Shown here: positions 1 to 9,655 of the stretch, in pieces | How the letters are laid out: the number at the start of each line of letters is the position of its first letter | Position numbering within the stretch: the stretch's first letter is position 1 | Source: Stenotrophomonas sp. 364 | Lineage (GTDB): Bacteria; Pseudomonadota; Gammaproteobacteria; Xanthomonadales; Xanthomonadaceae | NCBI RefSeq assembly: GCF_009832905.1 | Contig: NZ_CP047135.1 | Location: 412,001-476,000, forward strand | Direction: 5' to 3' | DNA length: 64,000 nt | Program-made: the position numbers and the translations under genes | The notes under the pieces: generated by a model | What the model saw: the letters and a program-made list of their open reading frames with translations, nothing else | Databases searched by the model: none | Told to the model about the DNA's origin: nothing

Positions 1-1557
<1,557 letters not shown>

Positions 1558-1563
1558 CCCCAG

Positions 1564-1595
1564 GACGCCCCGCCAAGTGCGGGGCGTCTGCTATC
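1564..1595 (+). terminator. Hairpin after secA
   Basis: An 8-bp GC-rich stem (gacgcccc / ggggcgtc, extended inside by a GC pair) begins 7 bases after the secA stop codon. The T-tract is weak, so efficiency is uncertain. Confidence 0.6.
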
Positions 1596-1600
1596 TGGGG

Positions 1601-1625
1601 GTAGAGCCACGCCATGCGTGGCTGC
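1601..1625 (+). repeat. SMAG-type REP element
   Basis: GTAG followed by the imperfect palindrome agccacgccatgcgtggct. It matches the GTAG-headed REP family of Stenotrophomonas and lies between secA and the Nudix gene. Confidence 0.75.
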
Positions 1626-1696
1626 ACCCCGGCCCGGCACCGGCCGATGCTTTTTCGGGATTGCGCCAGCACCGCGCTATTGGGCATGCTCCCCCC

Positions 1697-2650
1697 ATGC
1701 CATCCCCCAAACGATCGATCCACGTCGTGGCCGGCGTCATCACCGACGCCCGCGGCCGCATCCTGCTCAACCGCCGTACCGAAGACCGCGACATGGGCGG
1801 CCTCTGGGAGTTTCCCGGCGGCAAGCGCGAGCCCGGCGAAAGCTCCGAGCAGGCGCTGGTGCGCGAACTGCGCGAGGAACTGGGGATCGAAGCGGAGGTG
1901 GGCGAGTGGATCATGGACGTGCCGCAGATCTACCCCGACAAGCGGCTGCGCCTGGAAGTCCGCCGGATCAGCAGCTGGAAGGGCAGCCCCCGCGGGCGTG
2001 AGGGCCAGGCCATCACCTGGGTCACGCCGGACAAGTTGTCGCGCTATTCGATGCCGCCGGCCGACCTGCCGGTGGTGGCCGCGCTACGCCAGCCCGACCG
2101 CTACCTGATCACCCCCGAGCCCGAGGCCGACCACGCCCAGGCCCACCACGACTGGCACCAGCGCCTGGCCCAGGCACTGGCCGCAGGGGTCAGCCGGATC
2201 CAGTTGCGCACCCCCGCCAGCCCGGCGCGGGTGGCGCTGGCCGAACAGGCCATCCAGACGCACCGTGGCCGCGTGCAGTGGCTGCTCAACCGCGACATCG
2301 CGCTGGCCCAGCGGCTGGGCGTGGGTGTGCACCTGGGCAGCGAACAGCTGCTGCAGCTGGATGCCCGCCCGCTGCCGGCCGACCAGCTGGTGGCCGCCTC
2401 CTGCCACGACCTGGAGCAGCTGCAGGCCGCGCAACGACTGGGTTGCGACTTCGCCGTGCTCGGCCCGGTCCAGCCCAGCGCCAGCCATCCCGGCGGCACG
2501 CCGCTGGGCTGGGAAGCCTTCGAAGCCCTGCGCGAGCAGGTATCGCTGCCGCTGTATGCGCTGGGTGGCCTGCACCCGGACGACATCGAACAGGCCCGCC
2601 GCCACGGAGCCCAAGGCATCGCCGCGATCCGCGCGCTCTGGCCCACCTGA
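1697..2650 (+). CDS. Nudix hydrolase (MutT-type) fused to a ThiE-like domain
   Basis: A 317-residue two-domain protein. Residues 1-130 form a MutT-type Nudix hydrolase, expected to cleave oxidised nucleoside triphosphates such as 8-oxo-dGTP. The Nudix box is complete: G42, E48, R56-E57, E60-E61 and G63 in the order of the consensus. Residues about 135-317 resemble thiamine-phosphate synthase (TIM-barrel strands with LGPVQPSASHPG and ALGGLHPDDI). The ATG at 1697 is preferred because MPSPKRSIHVVAGVI starts exactly at the domain; the in-frame upstream stretch runs through a REP element. The same fusion is common in gammaproteobacteria as a long MutT. Whether the ThiE-like half is catalytic is unknown. 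Confidence 0.9.
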   Translation: MPSPKRSIHVVAGVITDARGRILLNRRTEDRDMGGLWEFPGGKREPGESSEQALVRELREELGIEAEVGEWIMDVPQIYPDKRLRLEVRRISSWKGSPRGREGQAITWVTPDKLSRYSMPPADLPVVAALRQPDRYLITPEPEADHAQAHHDWHQRLAQALAAGVSRIQLRTPASPARVALAEQAIQTHRGRVQWLLNRDIALAQRLGVGVHLGSEQLLQLDARPLPADQLVAASCHDLEQLQAAQRLGCDFAVLGPVQPSASHPGGTPLGWEAFEALREQVSLPLYALGGLHPDDIEQARRHGAQGIAAIRALWPT

Positions 2651-2653
2651 TCC

Positions 2654-2767
2654 GTAGTGCCGGGCTCTGCCCGGCAACTCATGCCGCCTGGCCGCTTTGC
2701 CCGGCAATTCATGCCACCGGGCCGCCATGCCTGGCGATTCCCTCTGCCGGGCAGAGTCCGGCGCTAC
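2654..2767. repeat. Inverted pair of SMAG-type REPs
   Basis: One REP opens with gtagtgccgggctctgcccggc at its left end and a second, inverted copy closes with the mirrored sequence ending ctac at 2767. The segment between repeats the core ccggcaa.tcatgcc twice. The terminal ctac supplies the TAG stop codon of the minus-strand gene that ends at 2764. Confidence 0.75.
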
Positions 2768-3348
2768 AGCGTGATCCAAAAACACCCGTACTGCCGCCGC
2801 AGCCCGAACACCGTGCGCGCCGGCGTCGCCGTGCTGCCCAGCGTCTGCTCCAGCCGCAGCCCCACCGGACGCGGCCGGCGCGGCGCCACCTCCGCCAGCG
2901 GCTGCCCATCGCTGCCCAGCACCGGCGCGGCGTCAGTCGCCAGCCGCGGCTCCTCATCGCTGGCCGGATACACCGGCGCGATATCCACCAGCGGCCGCTG
3001 CACCACCGATTCCAGCCGGCCGATGATCTGGTTGGCAGTGGCGTTGGAGACGTTGTTCCACAGATAGATGGACGACAGCCGGTTCACGTCCTGCTGGCTG
3101 ACCGCGTCGCGGATCTGCCCGGTCAACTCGCTGAGCCGACGCGCGCACCCGGCGCGGTAGATGCCGGTGTTGCCCACGGTGGGCGTGCGTGCCGGCATCC
3201 GCTCGGTGGCGCCAAGCGCATCGCAGCGGCGGTCGGTGAAGACGGTCTGGCCCTGCGCGTTGGTACACCGGTTCACGCGCTGCGCCTGCGCCGATGCCGG
3301 GGCAGGCAGGCACAGCGCGCACAGCAGGAGCGGCAGAAGCAGTTTCAT
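2764..3348 (-). CDS. Secreted DUF4124-type protein of unknown function
   Basis: A 194-residue protein with a clear signal peptide (MKLLLPLLLCALCLPAPASA) and therefore likely periplasmic. The mature start carries the DUF4124-like pattern VNRCTNAQGQTVFTDRRC, two cysteines that could form a disulfide. The rest has no motif I recognise, with a hydrophilic, proline-rich C-terminal half. No enzymatic role can be assigned. Its stop codon TAG is formed by the end of an inverted REP, so the C-terminus may have been shaped by REP insertion. It is transcribed alone, with metF upstream on the same strand. Confidence 0.8.
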   Translation of the reverse strand: MKLLLPLLLCALCLPAPASAQAQRVNRCTNAQGQTVFTDRRCDALGATERMPARTPTVGNTGIYRAGCARRLSELTGQIRDAVSQQDVNRLSSIYLWNNVSNATANQIIGRLESVVQRPLVDIAPVYPASDEEPRLATDAAPVLGSDGQPLAEVAPRRPRPVGLRLEQTLGSTATPARTVFGLRRQYGCFWITL

Positions 3349-3398
3349 CGCAGCAGAGTAGCCGCGCCGGCGTTATCTGCAAGCGATTTGCGCGGGTG

Positions 3399-4226
3399 TC
3401 AGCCCTTGAGCAGCTTCAACACCTGGGTGGTCGGCTTGGCCAGATTGAGGGTGTAGAAATGCAGCCCCGGCGCGCCGCCGGCCACCAGCCGTTCGCACAG
3501 CCCGGCAACCACTTCCGCACCGAATGCGCGCACCGATTCGGCATCGTCGCCGTAGGCCTGCATCTTCTTGCCGATCCAGCGCGGGATCTCCGCGCCGCAC
3601 TGCTCGGAGAAGCGGCGCAGCTGGCTGAAGTTGGAGATCGGCATGATGCCCGGCACGATCGGCACGGTCACCCCGAGCGCGCGCACTGCATCGACGAAAT
3701 GGAAATACGCATCGGCGTTGAAGAAGTACTGGGTGATCGCGGCATCGGCGCCGGCGTCGATCTTGGTCTTGAAGTGCTTCAGGTCCAGCAGCGCATCGTT
3801 GGCCTGCGGATGCGTCTCCGGGTAGGCACCCACTTCGATGCGGAACGCATCGCCGTGCTCGGCGCGGATGAAGCTGATCAGGTCCGACGCATAGCGCAGG
3901 TCGCCGGGGTGGCCCATGCCCGAGGGCAGGTCGCCGCGCAGGGCGACGATGCGGCGGCACCCGATGGCGCGGTACAGCTTGAGCAGTTCGCGGATTTCCT
4001 CGCGGCTGCCGCCCACGCAGGACAGGTGCGGCGCCGCCTCGAACCCGTGGTGCTGCTTGAGATGGCGCACGGTTTCGGAGGTGTAGCTGAGGGTCGAACC
4101 GCCGGCCCCGAACGTACACGACACATACTCCGGCGCGAACGCTTTCAGCTTGGCCGCCGTGCGATCAAGCTGGGCGCGCTGGTCATCGGTCTTGGGCGGG
4201 TAGAACTCGAAGCTGATGGCGGTCAT
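3399..4226 (-). CDS. metF: Methylenetetrahydrofolate reductase
   Basis: FAD enzyme that reduces 5,10-methylene-THF to 5-methyl-THF, the methyl donor for methionine synthesis. The protein is 275 residues and starts MTAISFEFYPPKT, the usual MetF beginning; SCTFGAGGS, ALRGDLP and VGAYPETHP are family motifs. An ATG 33 bases upstream (4259) is also in frame, but it lies inside the -10 hexamer of a good promoter, so 4226 is the likely start. No Shine-Dalgarno sequence is visible in the short leader. Its pathway partners ahcY and metK lie 8-16 kb away on the same strand. Confidence 0.96.
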   Translation of the reverse strand: MTAISFEFYPPKTDDQRAQLDRTAAKLKAFAPEYVSCTFGAGGSTLSYTSETVRHLKQHHGFEAAPHLSCVGGSREEIRELLKLYRAIGCRRIVALRGDLPSGMGHPGDLRYASDLISFIRAEHGDAFRIEVGAYPETHPQANDALLDLKHFKTKIDAGADAAITQYFFNADAYFHFVDAVRALGVTVPIVPGIMPISNFSQLRRFSEQCGAEIPRWIGKKMQAYGDDAESVRAFGAEVVAGLCERLVAGGAPGLHFYTLNLAKPTTQVLKLLKG

Positions 4227-4254
4227 GGGCGGCGGCGGCAGCGGGTGTGTGGCC

Positions 4255-4284
4255 ATCATATCGCTTCATCGCGATGAATGTAAA
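4255..4284 (-). promoter_or_regulatory. Promoter of metF (sigma-70 type)
   Basis: On the minus strand TTTACA (4284-4279) and TATGAT (4260-4255) are separated by 18 bases. They match the sigma-70 consensus at five of six positions each. Predicted transcription start is about 4247, leaving a leader of about 20 bases before the ATG at 4226. Confidence 0.65.
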
Positions 4285-4349
4285 AGAGTGCTGCCGTGAC
4301 CTGCACGCGATGTCGATTACAGTGCCTGTCCAGAGAGGGAGGAGTGAAG

Positions 4350-5228
4350 ATGGACATCCTGATCACCGGCGGCACGGGTTTCATCGGTCGCCCCCTGTGC
4401 GAGCAGCTGCTGGAACGGGGGCACCGGGTCAGCGTGCTGACCCGCTCCCCCGGCCGCACCCCGCCGCCGGGCGTGCAGTACGTGGGGCAGCTGGACGATG
4501 TGGGACCGGTGCAGGCGGTGGTGAACCTGGCCGGCGAGCCGCTGACCGAGGGCCGTTGGACCGACGCTCGCAAGCAGGCCTTCCACACCTCGCGGATCGG
4601 CACCACGCGCGCGCTGCTGGCGTGGATGCAGGCATTGCCGACGCCGCCGCAGGTGCTGGTATCCGGTTCGGCGATTGGCTACTACGGGCCGGGGGATGCC
4701 ACCCCGCTGGACGAGGCCGCCTCGCCCGGCCATGACTTCGCCGCGATGCTGTGCCGGCAATGGGAGGCCGAGGCGTTCAGGGCCGACGCGCTGGGCATAC
4801 GCACCTGCGTGGTGCGCACCGGCATCGTGCTCGATCGCGACGGCGGCGCGCTGGCGCGGATGCTGCCGCCGTTCCGGCTGGGGCTGGGCGGTCCGATGGG
4901 CGATGGCGACCAATGGATGAGCTGGATCCATCGTGCCGACCTGGTCGGGCTGATCCTGTGGCTGCTGAGCAACGACACCGCCCGCGGCGCCTACAACGGC
5001 ACGGCACCGGCGGCGGTGACCAATGCCGAATTCGCGCGCACCCTGGCCAAGGTGCTGGGCCGGCCTGCGCTGCTGACCACGCCCGCCTTCGCGCTGAAGC
5101 TGGCGTTCGGGGAAATGGCCGGGCTGCTGCTCACCGGGCAGAACGTGGTGCCGGCGCGCGCGTTGGAGGATGGTTACGTGTTCAAGCACCCAAGGTTGGA
5201 ACAGGCGCTGGAGGCGATCCTGGGCTGA
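4350..5228 (+). CDS. TIGR01777-type NAD-dependent epimerase/dehydratase (YfcH-like)
   Basis: A 292-residue short-chain dehydrogenase/reductase-like protein. The nucleotide-binding motif TGGTGFIG sits at residues 5-12, with VNLAGEPL and SGSAIGYYG further on, both typical of the YfcH/SULA subfamily. The substrate is unknown; relatives have been linked to cell division effects, but that does not establish function. The ATG at 4350 follows a strong ribosome-binding site (gggaggag), which is why it is preferred over an in-frame start 54 bases upstream. It stands alone, convergent with the histidine kinase gene 26 bases downstream. Confidence 0.9.
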   Translation: MDILITGGTGFIGRPLCEQLLERGHRVSVLTRSPGRTPPPGVQYVGQLDDVGPVQAVVNLAGEPLTEGRWTDARKQAFHTSRIGTTRALLAWMQALPTPPQVLVSGSAIGYYGPGDATPLDEAASPGHDFAAMLCRQWEAEAFRADALGIRTCVVRTGIVLDRDGGALARMLPPFRLGLGGPMGDGDQWMSWIHRADLVGLILWLLSNDTARGAYNGTAPAAVTNAEFARTLAKVLGRPALLTTPAFALKLAFGEMAGLLLTGQNVVPARALEDGYVFKHPRLEQALEAILG

Positions 5229-5254
5229 TGGCGTGGACGGTCGCCGGACCGACG

Positions 5255-6550
5255 TCAGCCGGCCACCGATGGGGCCACGCCGCGCAGGCCCGCGCAGACG
5301 CCGGTGTCGCTACGCTCGATCCGCAGGCGCAGCCCGTGGTGGTCACACAGCCGGCGCATGATCTCCAGGCCAAGCCCGCTGCCCGGGCTGTGTTCACCCT
5401 TGTCGAACGGGCGCGGCTGCGGCCATTGCTGCAACGTTGCACCATCGTCCGAACTGTTGAGCACCTGTAACTCGCCGTGTTCCATGTGAATGCGCACGCG
5501 GCCGCGCTGGGTATGGGCGAATGCATTGCCGACCAGGTTGGCCAGCACCATGCGCAGCGGCGCTTCCGGTGCCAGCAGGGTGGCATCGTCGGCCAGCGCC
5601 AGTTCCACCGCCACCGCGCGCGTCTCCAGCAACGGCGCCTGTTCGACAATGATCCGCTCCAGCAGCGGCACCAGCTTCACCGGCGCGACGGGCTGCGTGT
5701 CGCTGTCCTCGCGCGCCAGGGCGAGCAGGGCGGCCACAGCCTGCTGCAGCTGCAACGCCGACAGCCGGATGTGCTGCACATGCTGGCGCCCGCGTTCCGA
5801 CAACCCGGTCTCGCCCAGCAGCTGGCCCGCCGCGCTGGAAATCACCGCCAGCGGCGTGCGCAGTTCATGGCTGGCATCGCGGGTAAAGGCGTGTTCGCGG
5901 GCCACGAATGCGGACACGCGCTGCGACAGTCGATCCAACGCGCGCGCCAGCACGCCGATCTCGTCATCGGCGAACTCCGACGCCAGCGCGCTGCCGCCCT
6001 GCGGCTGCACCGGCAAGGTTTCCACCCGGTGCACCAGCCGATACAGCGGGCGCGTGCCACGGCGCGCCAGCCATACCCCCAGCCAGATCGCCAGCAGCAC
6101 CATCACCAAGGCGGTGCAGGCCAGCACCATCACCACCCGGTCGCGGATGGGGCGCACCACCAGTTGCCGGCTGACCTCGGCGACCAGCCAGGCCGGCGCG
6201 GCCGGTGCAGGCGGCTGCAGCTGGCGCACGTGGTAGTGCCGACCCTCGCGGCCACTGAACTCCGACCGCCAGGGCTCCTGCGCGAAGCCCGGCTTCAGGT
6301 CGGCCGGGAACCGCGCCGGATCGCGGTACAGCACGATGCCGGTATCGGCCGGTGCCTGCCAATCGCCGCGGGCCGCATGGCTGGCCAACTGCGCGGCAGC
6401 TTCGCGCGCCAGTTGCGCCTCGAACACGCTGTCTTCCACCGCGTACATGAAGACCACCGCGTACAGCCCGAACACCGACGCCACCAGCACGGTGAAGGCA
6501 GTGAACGCCAGTACCAGGTGTCGGCGCAGCCGCCGTACCGGCCGCCTCAC
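5255..6550 (-). CDS. Two-component sensor histidine kinase
   Basis: A 431-residue membrane sensor kinase. Transmembrane segments lie at about 11-36 and 139-162, enclosing a periplasmic domain of about 100 residues, followed by a HAMP-like linker. The phosphoacceptor is H228 in FTRDASHELRTP. In the ATPase domain the N box is NLVGNAFAHT and the last glycine box is GSGLGLEI, but the usual DxGxG box between them is not recognisable; an odd NSSDDGATLQQW stretch is there instead. The start ATG overlaps the stop of the response regulator by four bases (ATGA), so the two are translationally coupled. The signal is unknown. Confidence 0.93.
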   Translation of the reverse strand: MRRPVRRLRRHLVLAFTAFTVLVASVFGLYAVVFMYAVEDSVFEAQLAREAAAQLASHAARGDWQAPADTGIVLYRDPARFPADLKPGFAQEPWRSEFSGREGRHYHVRQLQPPAPAAPAWLVAEVSRQLVVRPIRDRVVMVLACTALVMVLLAIWLGVWLARRGTRPLYRLVHRVETLPVQPQGGSALASEFADDEIGVLARALDRLSQRVSAFVAREHAFTRDASHELRTPLAVISSAAGQLLGETGLSERGRQHVQHIRLSALQLQQAVAALLALAREDSDTQPVAPVKLVPLLERIIVEQAPLLETRAVAVELALADDATLLAPEAPLRMVLANLVGNAFAHTQRGRVRIHMEHGELQVLNSSDDGATLQQWPQPRPFDKGEHSPGSGLGLEIMRRLCDHHGLRLRIERSDTGVCAGLRGVAPSVAG

Positions 6551-7242
6551 GGCGTTGCCTCCAGGCGGAAGCCAACCCCGTGGACGGTGCGCAGCATCTC
6601 GCCCTGGAAGGGGCGGTCCAGGGCCTGCCGCAGCAGGTACAGGTGCGACCGCAGGGGATCCGACGGCGGTGCTTCATCGCCCCAAAGGCGCTGGATCAGT
6701 TCACTGCGGGTCACGGTGCGCGGCCATGCATCGGCCAGTGCCAGCAGGATGCGTTGCGGCAGCGATTGCGGCTGCAGGTGCAGCGCCACGCCATCGCGCC
6801 ATGCGGCCCCATCGCGACGATCGACGCTGAGCGGACCGATCCGCAGCAGGTGCGGCTGGCCGATATGGTGCCGCCGCGCCAGCGCCAGGCAACGGGCCAG
6901 CAGCTCGGCATCGTCGAAGGGTTTGACCAGGTAGTCGTCGGCGCCGCTGGCGAAGCCCTGCAGCTTGTCATCCAGGGCGTCGCGTGCAGTCAGCATCAGC
7001 ACCGGCACGTGGCGGTCGCTGCCGGCCCGCAGCCGCTGGCACACGCCGATGCCGTCCAGCCCGGGCAGGCCCAGGTCGAGCAGCAGCACGTCCGGTGGCG
7101 CGGTCAGCGCCATGCGCAGGCCGGTGCGGCCATCGGCGGCGAAGTCTACCTGGTGGCCCTGCGCCTGCAGCATGTGCATGATCGCCGAGGCCAGCGGCAG
7201 GTTGTCTTCGATCAACAGCAGGCGCAGGCGCTCGGCATCCAT
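6547..7242 (-). CDS. OmpR/PhoB-family response regulator
   Basis: A 231-residue regulator with an N-terminal receiver domain and a C-terminal winged-helix DNA-binding domain. The acidic pocket E12-D13, the phosphorylated D56 in LLLDLGLPG, and the conserved lysine in YLVKPFDD are all present. The DNA-binding half ends with RSHLYLLRQALD and the GVGFRLE wing. It lies between a DJ-1/PfpI gene (2 bases upstream) and its cognate kinase (4-base overlap), so all three genes should share one transcript. Targets are not evident from the window. Confidence 0.95.
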   Translation of the reverse strand: MDAERLRLLLIEDNLPLASAIMHMLQAQGHQVDFAADGRTGLRMALTAPPDVLLLDLGLPGLDGIGVCQRLRAGSDRHVPVLMLTARDALDDKLQGFASGADDYLVKPFDDAELLARCLALARRHHIGQPHLLRIGPLSVDRRDGAAWRDGVALHLQPQSLPQRILLALADAWPRTVTRSELIQRLWGDEAPPSDPLRSHLYLLRQALDRPFQGEMLRTVHGVGFRLEATP

Positions 7243-7244
7243 GG

Positions 7245-8372
7245 TCAGGGCTGCATGCGGGCAAGAAGGGCCTTAGCTTGTTCCAGCGTGGGCTGCTTTT
7301 CCAGCACGGCCTGGAGCTGGCTGCGTGCCTGGTCGGTACGACCCAGCCGCCAATGCGCTTCGGCGATACCGACATCCAGCTGCGCCTCGTCCATGTACGG
7401 GCGGGCCAGCTGCATGATCGACAACGCATCGGCAATGGCGGCCGGGTCTTGCGCGGCCTGCAGCTGGTAGTAGCCGAGGATGCCGATCAGCTCGACATGC
7501 AGCGTGTCGCGCTGCTGCGCAAGCTCGGTGGCCACGCGTGGGTCGCCGCGCAGGTGCCGCTCCACCAGCGCCATGCTGCGCTCGTCGCGCCACGGTGTAC
7601 GCGCCACCGGCACGCGACCGCTGGCACGCACGAAGGCATCGGCCAGCGCGGCCGTGGAGTAGGGGTTCTGGCCGGTCACCAGGCGTCCATCCACCACCAC
7701 CTTGGGCATCATCAACGGGGCCTCCTGCCAGCGCGCGCCGCGTGCACGCAGTGCCGGTTCGAGCTGGAAGGCGAACGTGGCGGCCCAGCGCTTGCCGAAC
7801 AGCGCTTCTTCCTCTTCGGTGAACCCGGTCATCGCCCGCCCGTCCACCAGCCGGCTGCCGTCGCCGAGCCGCACCTCGGCCAGCGCGGCCGGACCGTGGC
7901 AGACCGCGCCGACCACTCCCCCGTTGTCCCAGATCCGACCGATCACCTGCTGCAGGGCGGTATCGCCGGGCAGGTCGAACATCGCGCCCTTGCCGCCGAT
8001 CACCAGCACGCCGGCGTACGCCTGCGGCTGCAGCGCGGCGGTAGGCAGGGTGGCGCCGAGCTTCGCCACCGCCTGCGGATCGGCCAGCAGTGCGGCATTG
8101 AAGGCCTCGGCGGGGTTGTACTTGTCGGCCTGCACCGCGCCGCCGGCCGGGCTGGCCACGTCGATCTCGAAGCCGTTCTGGCGGAGGATCAACCAAGCCT
8201 GCGCGAACTCGTCCATCTCGAACCCGGGGCGGGTTTTGCCTTGGTCACGTCCTTCACCGCTGACCACCAGCAGTACGCGCGCAGGGGTGGGGTTGGGGGC
8301 CGTCGACGCGTTGCCAGCCAGGGGCAGTGTGGCCGCAAGTACCAGCAGCCAGCGTGGGAAATTCAGGGTCAT
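7245..8372 (-). CDS. Exported DJ-1/PfpI-family protein with C-terminal TPR-like region
   Basis: A 375-residue protein beginning with a signal peptide (LLVLAATLPLAGNAS), so a periplasmic location is likely. Residues 30-250 form a DJ-1/PfpI (class I glutamine amidotransferase-like) domain with the nucleophile elbow GAVCHGPAAL; C158 followed by H159 is the usual catalytic pair of Hsp31-type chaperone/glyoxalase relatives. Residues about 260-375 look alpha-helical, with a TPR-like motif (AHWRLGRTDQARSQLQAVL). The ATG at 8372 follows GAAGGAG; an in-frame start 60 bases upstream lacks one. It is the first gene of an operon with a two-component system, which suggests a stress-sensing or detoxification role, an inference only. 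Confidence 0.85.
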   Translation of the reverse strand: MTLNFPRWLLVLAATLPLAGNASTAPNPTPARVLLVVSGEGRDQGKTRPGFEMDEFAQAWLILRQNGFEIDVASPAGGAVQADKYNPAEAFNAALLADPQAVAKLGATLPTAALQPQAYAGVLVIGGKGAMFDLPGDTALQQVIGRIWDNGGVVGAVCHGPAALAEVRLGDGSRLVDGRAMTGFTEEEEALFGKRWAATFAFQLEPALRARGARWQEAPLMMPKVVVDGRLVTGQNPYSTAALADAFVRASGRVPVARTPWRDERSMALVERHLRGDPRVATELAQQRDTLHVELIGILGYYQLQAAQDPAAIADALSIMQLARPYMDEAQLDVGIAEAHWRLGRTDQARSQLQAVLEKQPTLEQAKALLARMQP

Positions 8373-8479
8373 GGTGCGCGCTCCTTCAAGGGGTGGGCGC
8401 AGTCTGGGCAGGCGATGTGAAACGGATTTCAAATGCCGGGGCGGTTACCCTGTGCACCTGTTTTCCCGCTGCGTGCCCC

Positions 8480-9037
8480 ATGTCCATCGTCCTCACCGAC
8501 TTCGCCCGTCCCCGCCTGTTCCCGCGCGTCCCACGCGGCAACACCATCCAGGACTGCACCGCCGAACAGTTCCAGGCGCACCTCAATGCGCACGCGCCGT
8601 TCAAGGTGCTCAACGGCTACGCGCCGTTCTGCAAGCTGTTCGTGTACGAGAACTGGACCAGCACGCGCTGTCTGACCGTGCCGATCACCGACGCCAACCG
8701 CCACCAGCTGCACAGCGCGTACGAAGCGCGCAACCGCAACGAACTGCCGGTGCTGGTGCGCTGGTTCGAAGGCGTGGAATCGCCGCGCGCGAACTACCTG
8801 GTGGTGATCCTCTACAGCGCCGAACAGCTGGCCAAGGAAGGCTCGCCGATCGACGCCGACTGGGGCATCGTCGGCTGCATCTACACCGCCGAGCCGGACG
8901 AAGTGCCGATGGCGCCGATCACCATGATGCGCAACGCGTTGGGCGTGGACGAGGGCGGATCGGGCGTGCCGCTGGACCGCGAGGCGTACCAGCGCGCGGT
9001 GGCGTTCTGGGAGAGCAACGCCAACTGGCGGCCATGA
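8480..9037 (+). CDS. DUF3228-family protein
   Basis: A 185-residue soluble protein of the DUF3228 type. Recognisable stretches are FVYENWTSTRCLTVPIT, YLVVILYSAEQL and DWGIVGCIYTAEP. No signal peptide or membrane segment is seen and the biochemical function is unknown. The ATG at 8480 is the first in a reading frame that opens upstream without a start resembling a gene. It stands alone, divergent from the DJ-1 operon, with a REP pair just after its stop codon. Confidence 0.88.
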   Translation: MSIVLTDFARPRLFPRVPRGNTIQDCTAEQFQAHLNAHAPFKVLNGYAPFCKLFVYENWTSTRCLTVPITDANRHQLHSAYEARNRNELPVLVRWFEGVESPRANYLVVILYSAEQLAKEGSPIDADWGIVGCIYTAEPDEVPMAPITMMRNALGVDEGGSGVPLDREAYQRAVAFWESNANWRP

Positions 9038-9049
9038 TCGCATGATCGG

Positions 9050-9132
9050 GTAAAGCCACGCCATGCGTGGCTGCGCCATGCGTGGCTGCGCCGTGTTCGG
9101 CCTTGCGGCAGCCACGCATGGCGTGGCTCTAC
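9050..9132. repeat. Inverted pair of SMAG-type REPs
   Basis: gtaaagccacgccatgcgtg at the left and its mirror ending ctac at the right, with an extra internal gccatgcgtggctgc copy. It separates the DUF3228 gene from the minus-strand gene at 9146 and could act as a bidirectional 3' end. Confidence 0.75.
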
Positions 9133-9145
9133 CCCGTAGACAGGA

Positions 9146-9655
9146 TCAGCCTTGCGGCAGCGCACTCCACTCCCACCACGGCGCGTGATACTCGCGGTCG
9201 GTGCAGCGCCATCCGCGCCCGCAGACGGTGCAGGTGGCGTCCTGCGTACCGCCCCAGCCACCTTCGGCGACGCCGGTGGCGATGGGCACCACATGGCCGC
9301 TGGCGATCTCGCGCCCGGGCTCGTAATGCATCCAGTGCGGATACAGCTGGCACAGGCAGCCGTCGTGGTCACGCCAGTGGCGCAGCTTGCGCAGCACGAA
9401 GTCCAGTGCGTAGTGCTCGCGGATCCACTGCGGGTCGGTGTTGTAGCGTGCGCGGGCCGCCTCCACGTACGGCAACTGCAACGCCAGGTCATCCAGCAAA
9501 GCCGCGTCGCGGGTGAGGGCGATGGTGGCGGCTGCGGTGCGCAGCAGGCCGTAGTCGCCACTGCCCAGCGCCCGCAGCAGGGCGGTGGCGGGGCGGCCTT
9601 CCTGCAGCGGCGGCAGGGGCGTGCCGAACAGGCGCTCGAACAGGCTGCCGATCAT
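9146..9655 (-). CDS. Hypothetical protein with zinc-binding-type cysteines
   Basis: A 169-residue soluble protein that I do not recognise. The N-terminal half is helical and leucine/alanine-rich. The C-terminal half is rich in Trp, His and Cys: CLCQLYPHW, then TCTVCGRGWRC close to the end, a spacing compatible with a small zinc ribbon. The closing segment EYHAPWWEW is strongly aromatic. Its ATG overlaps the ybaK stop codon by four bases (ATGA), so it is translated from the ybaK message. This coupling is the only functional clue. Confidence 0.75.
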   Translation of the reverse strand: MIGSLFERLFGTPLPPLQEGRPATALLRALGSGDYGLLRTAAATIALTRDAALLDDLALQLPYVEAARARYNTDPQWIREHYALDFVLRKLRHWRDHDGCLCQLYPHWMHYEPGREIASGHVVPIATGVAEGGWGGTQDATCTVCGRGWRCTDREYHAPWWEWSALPQG

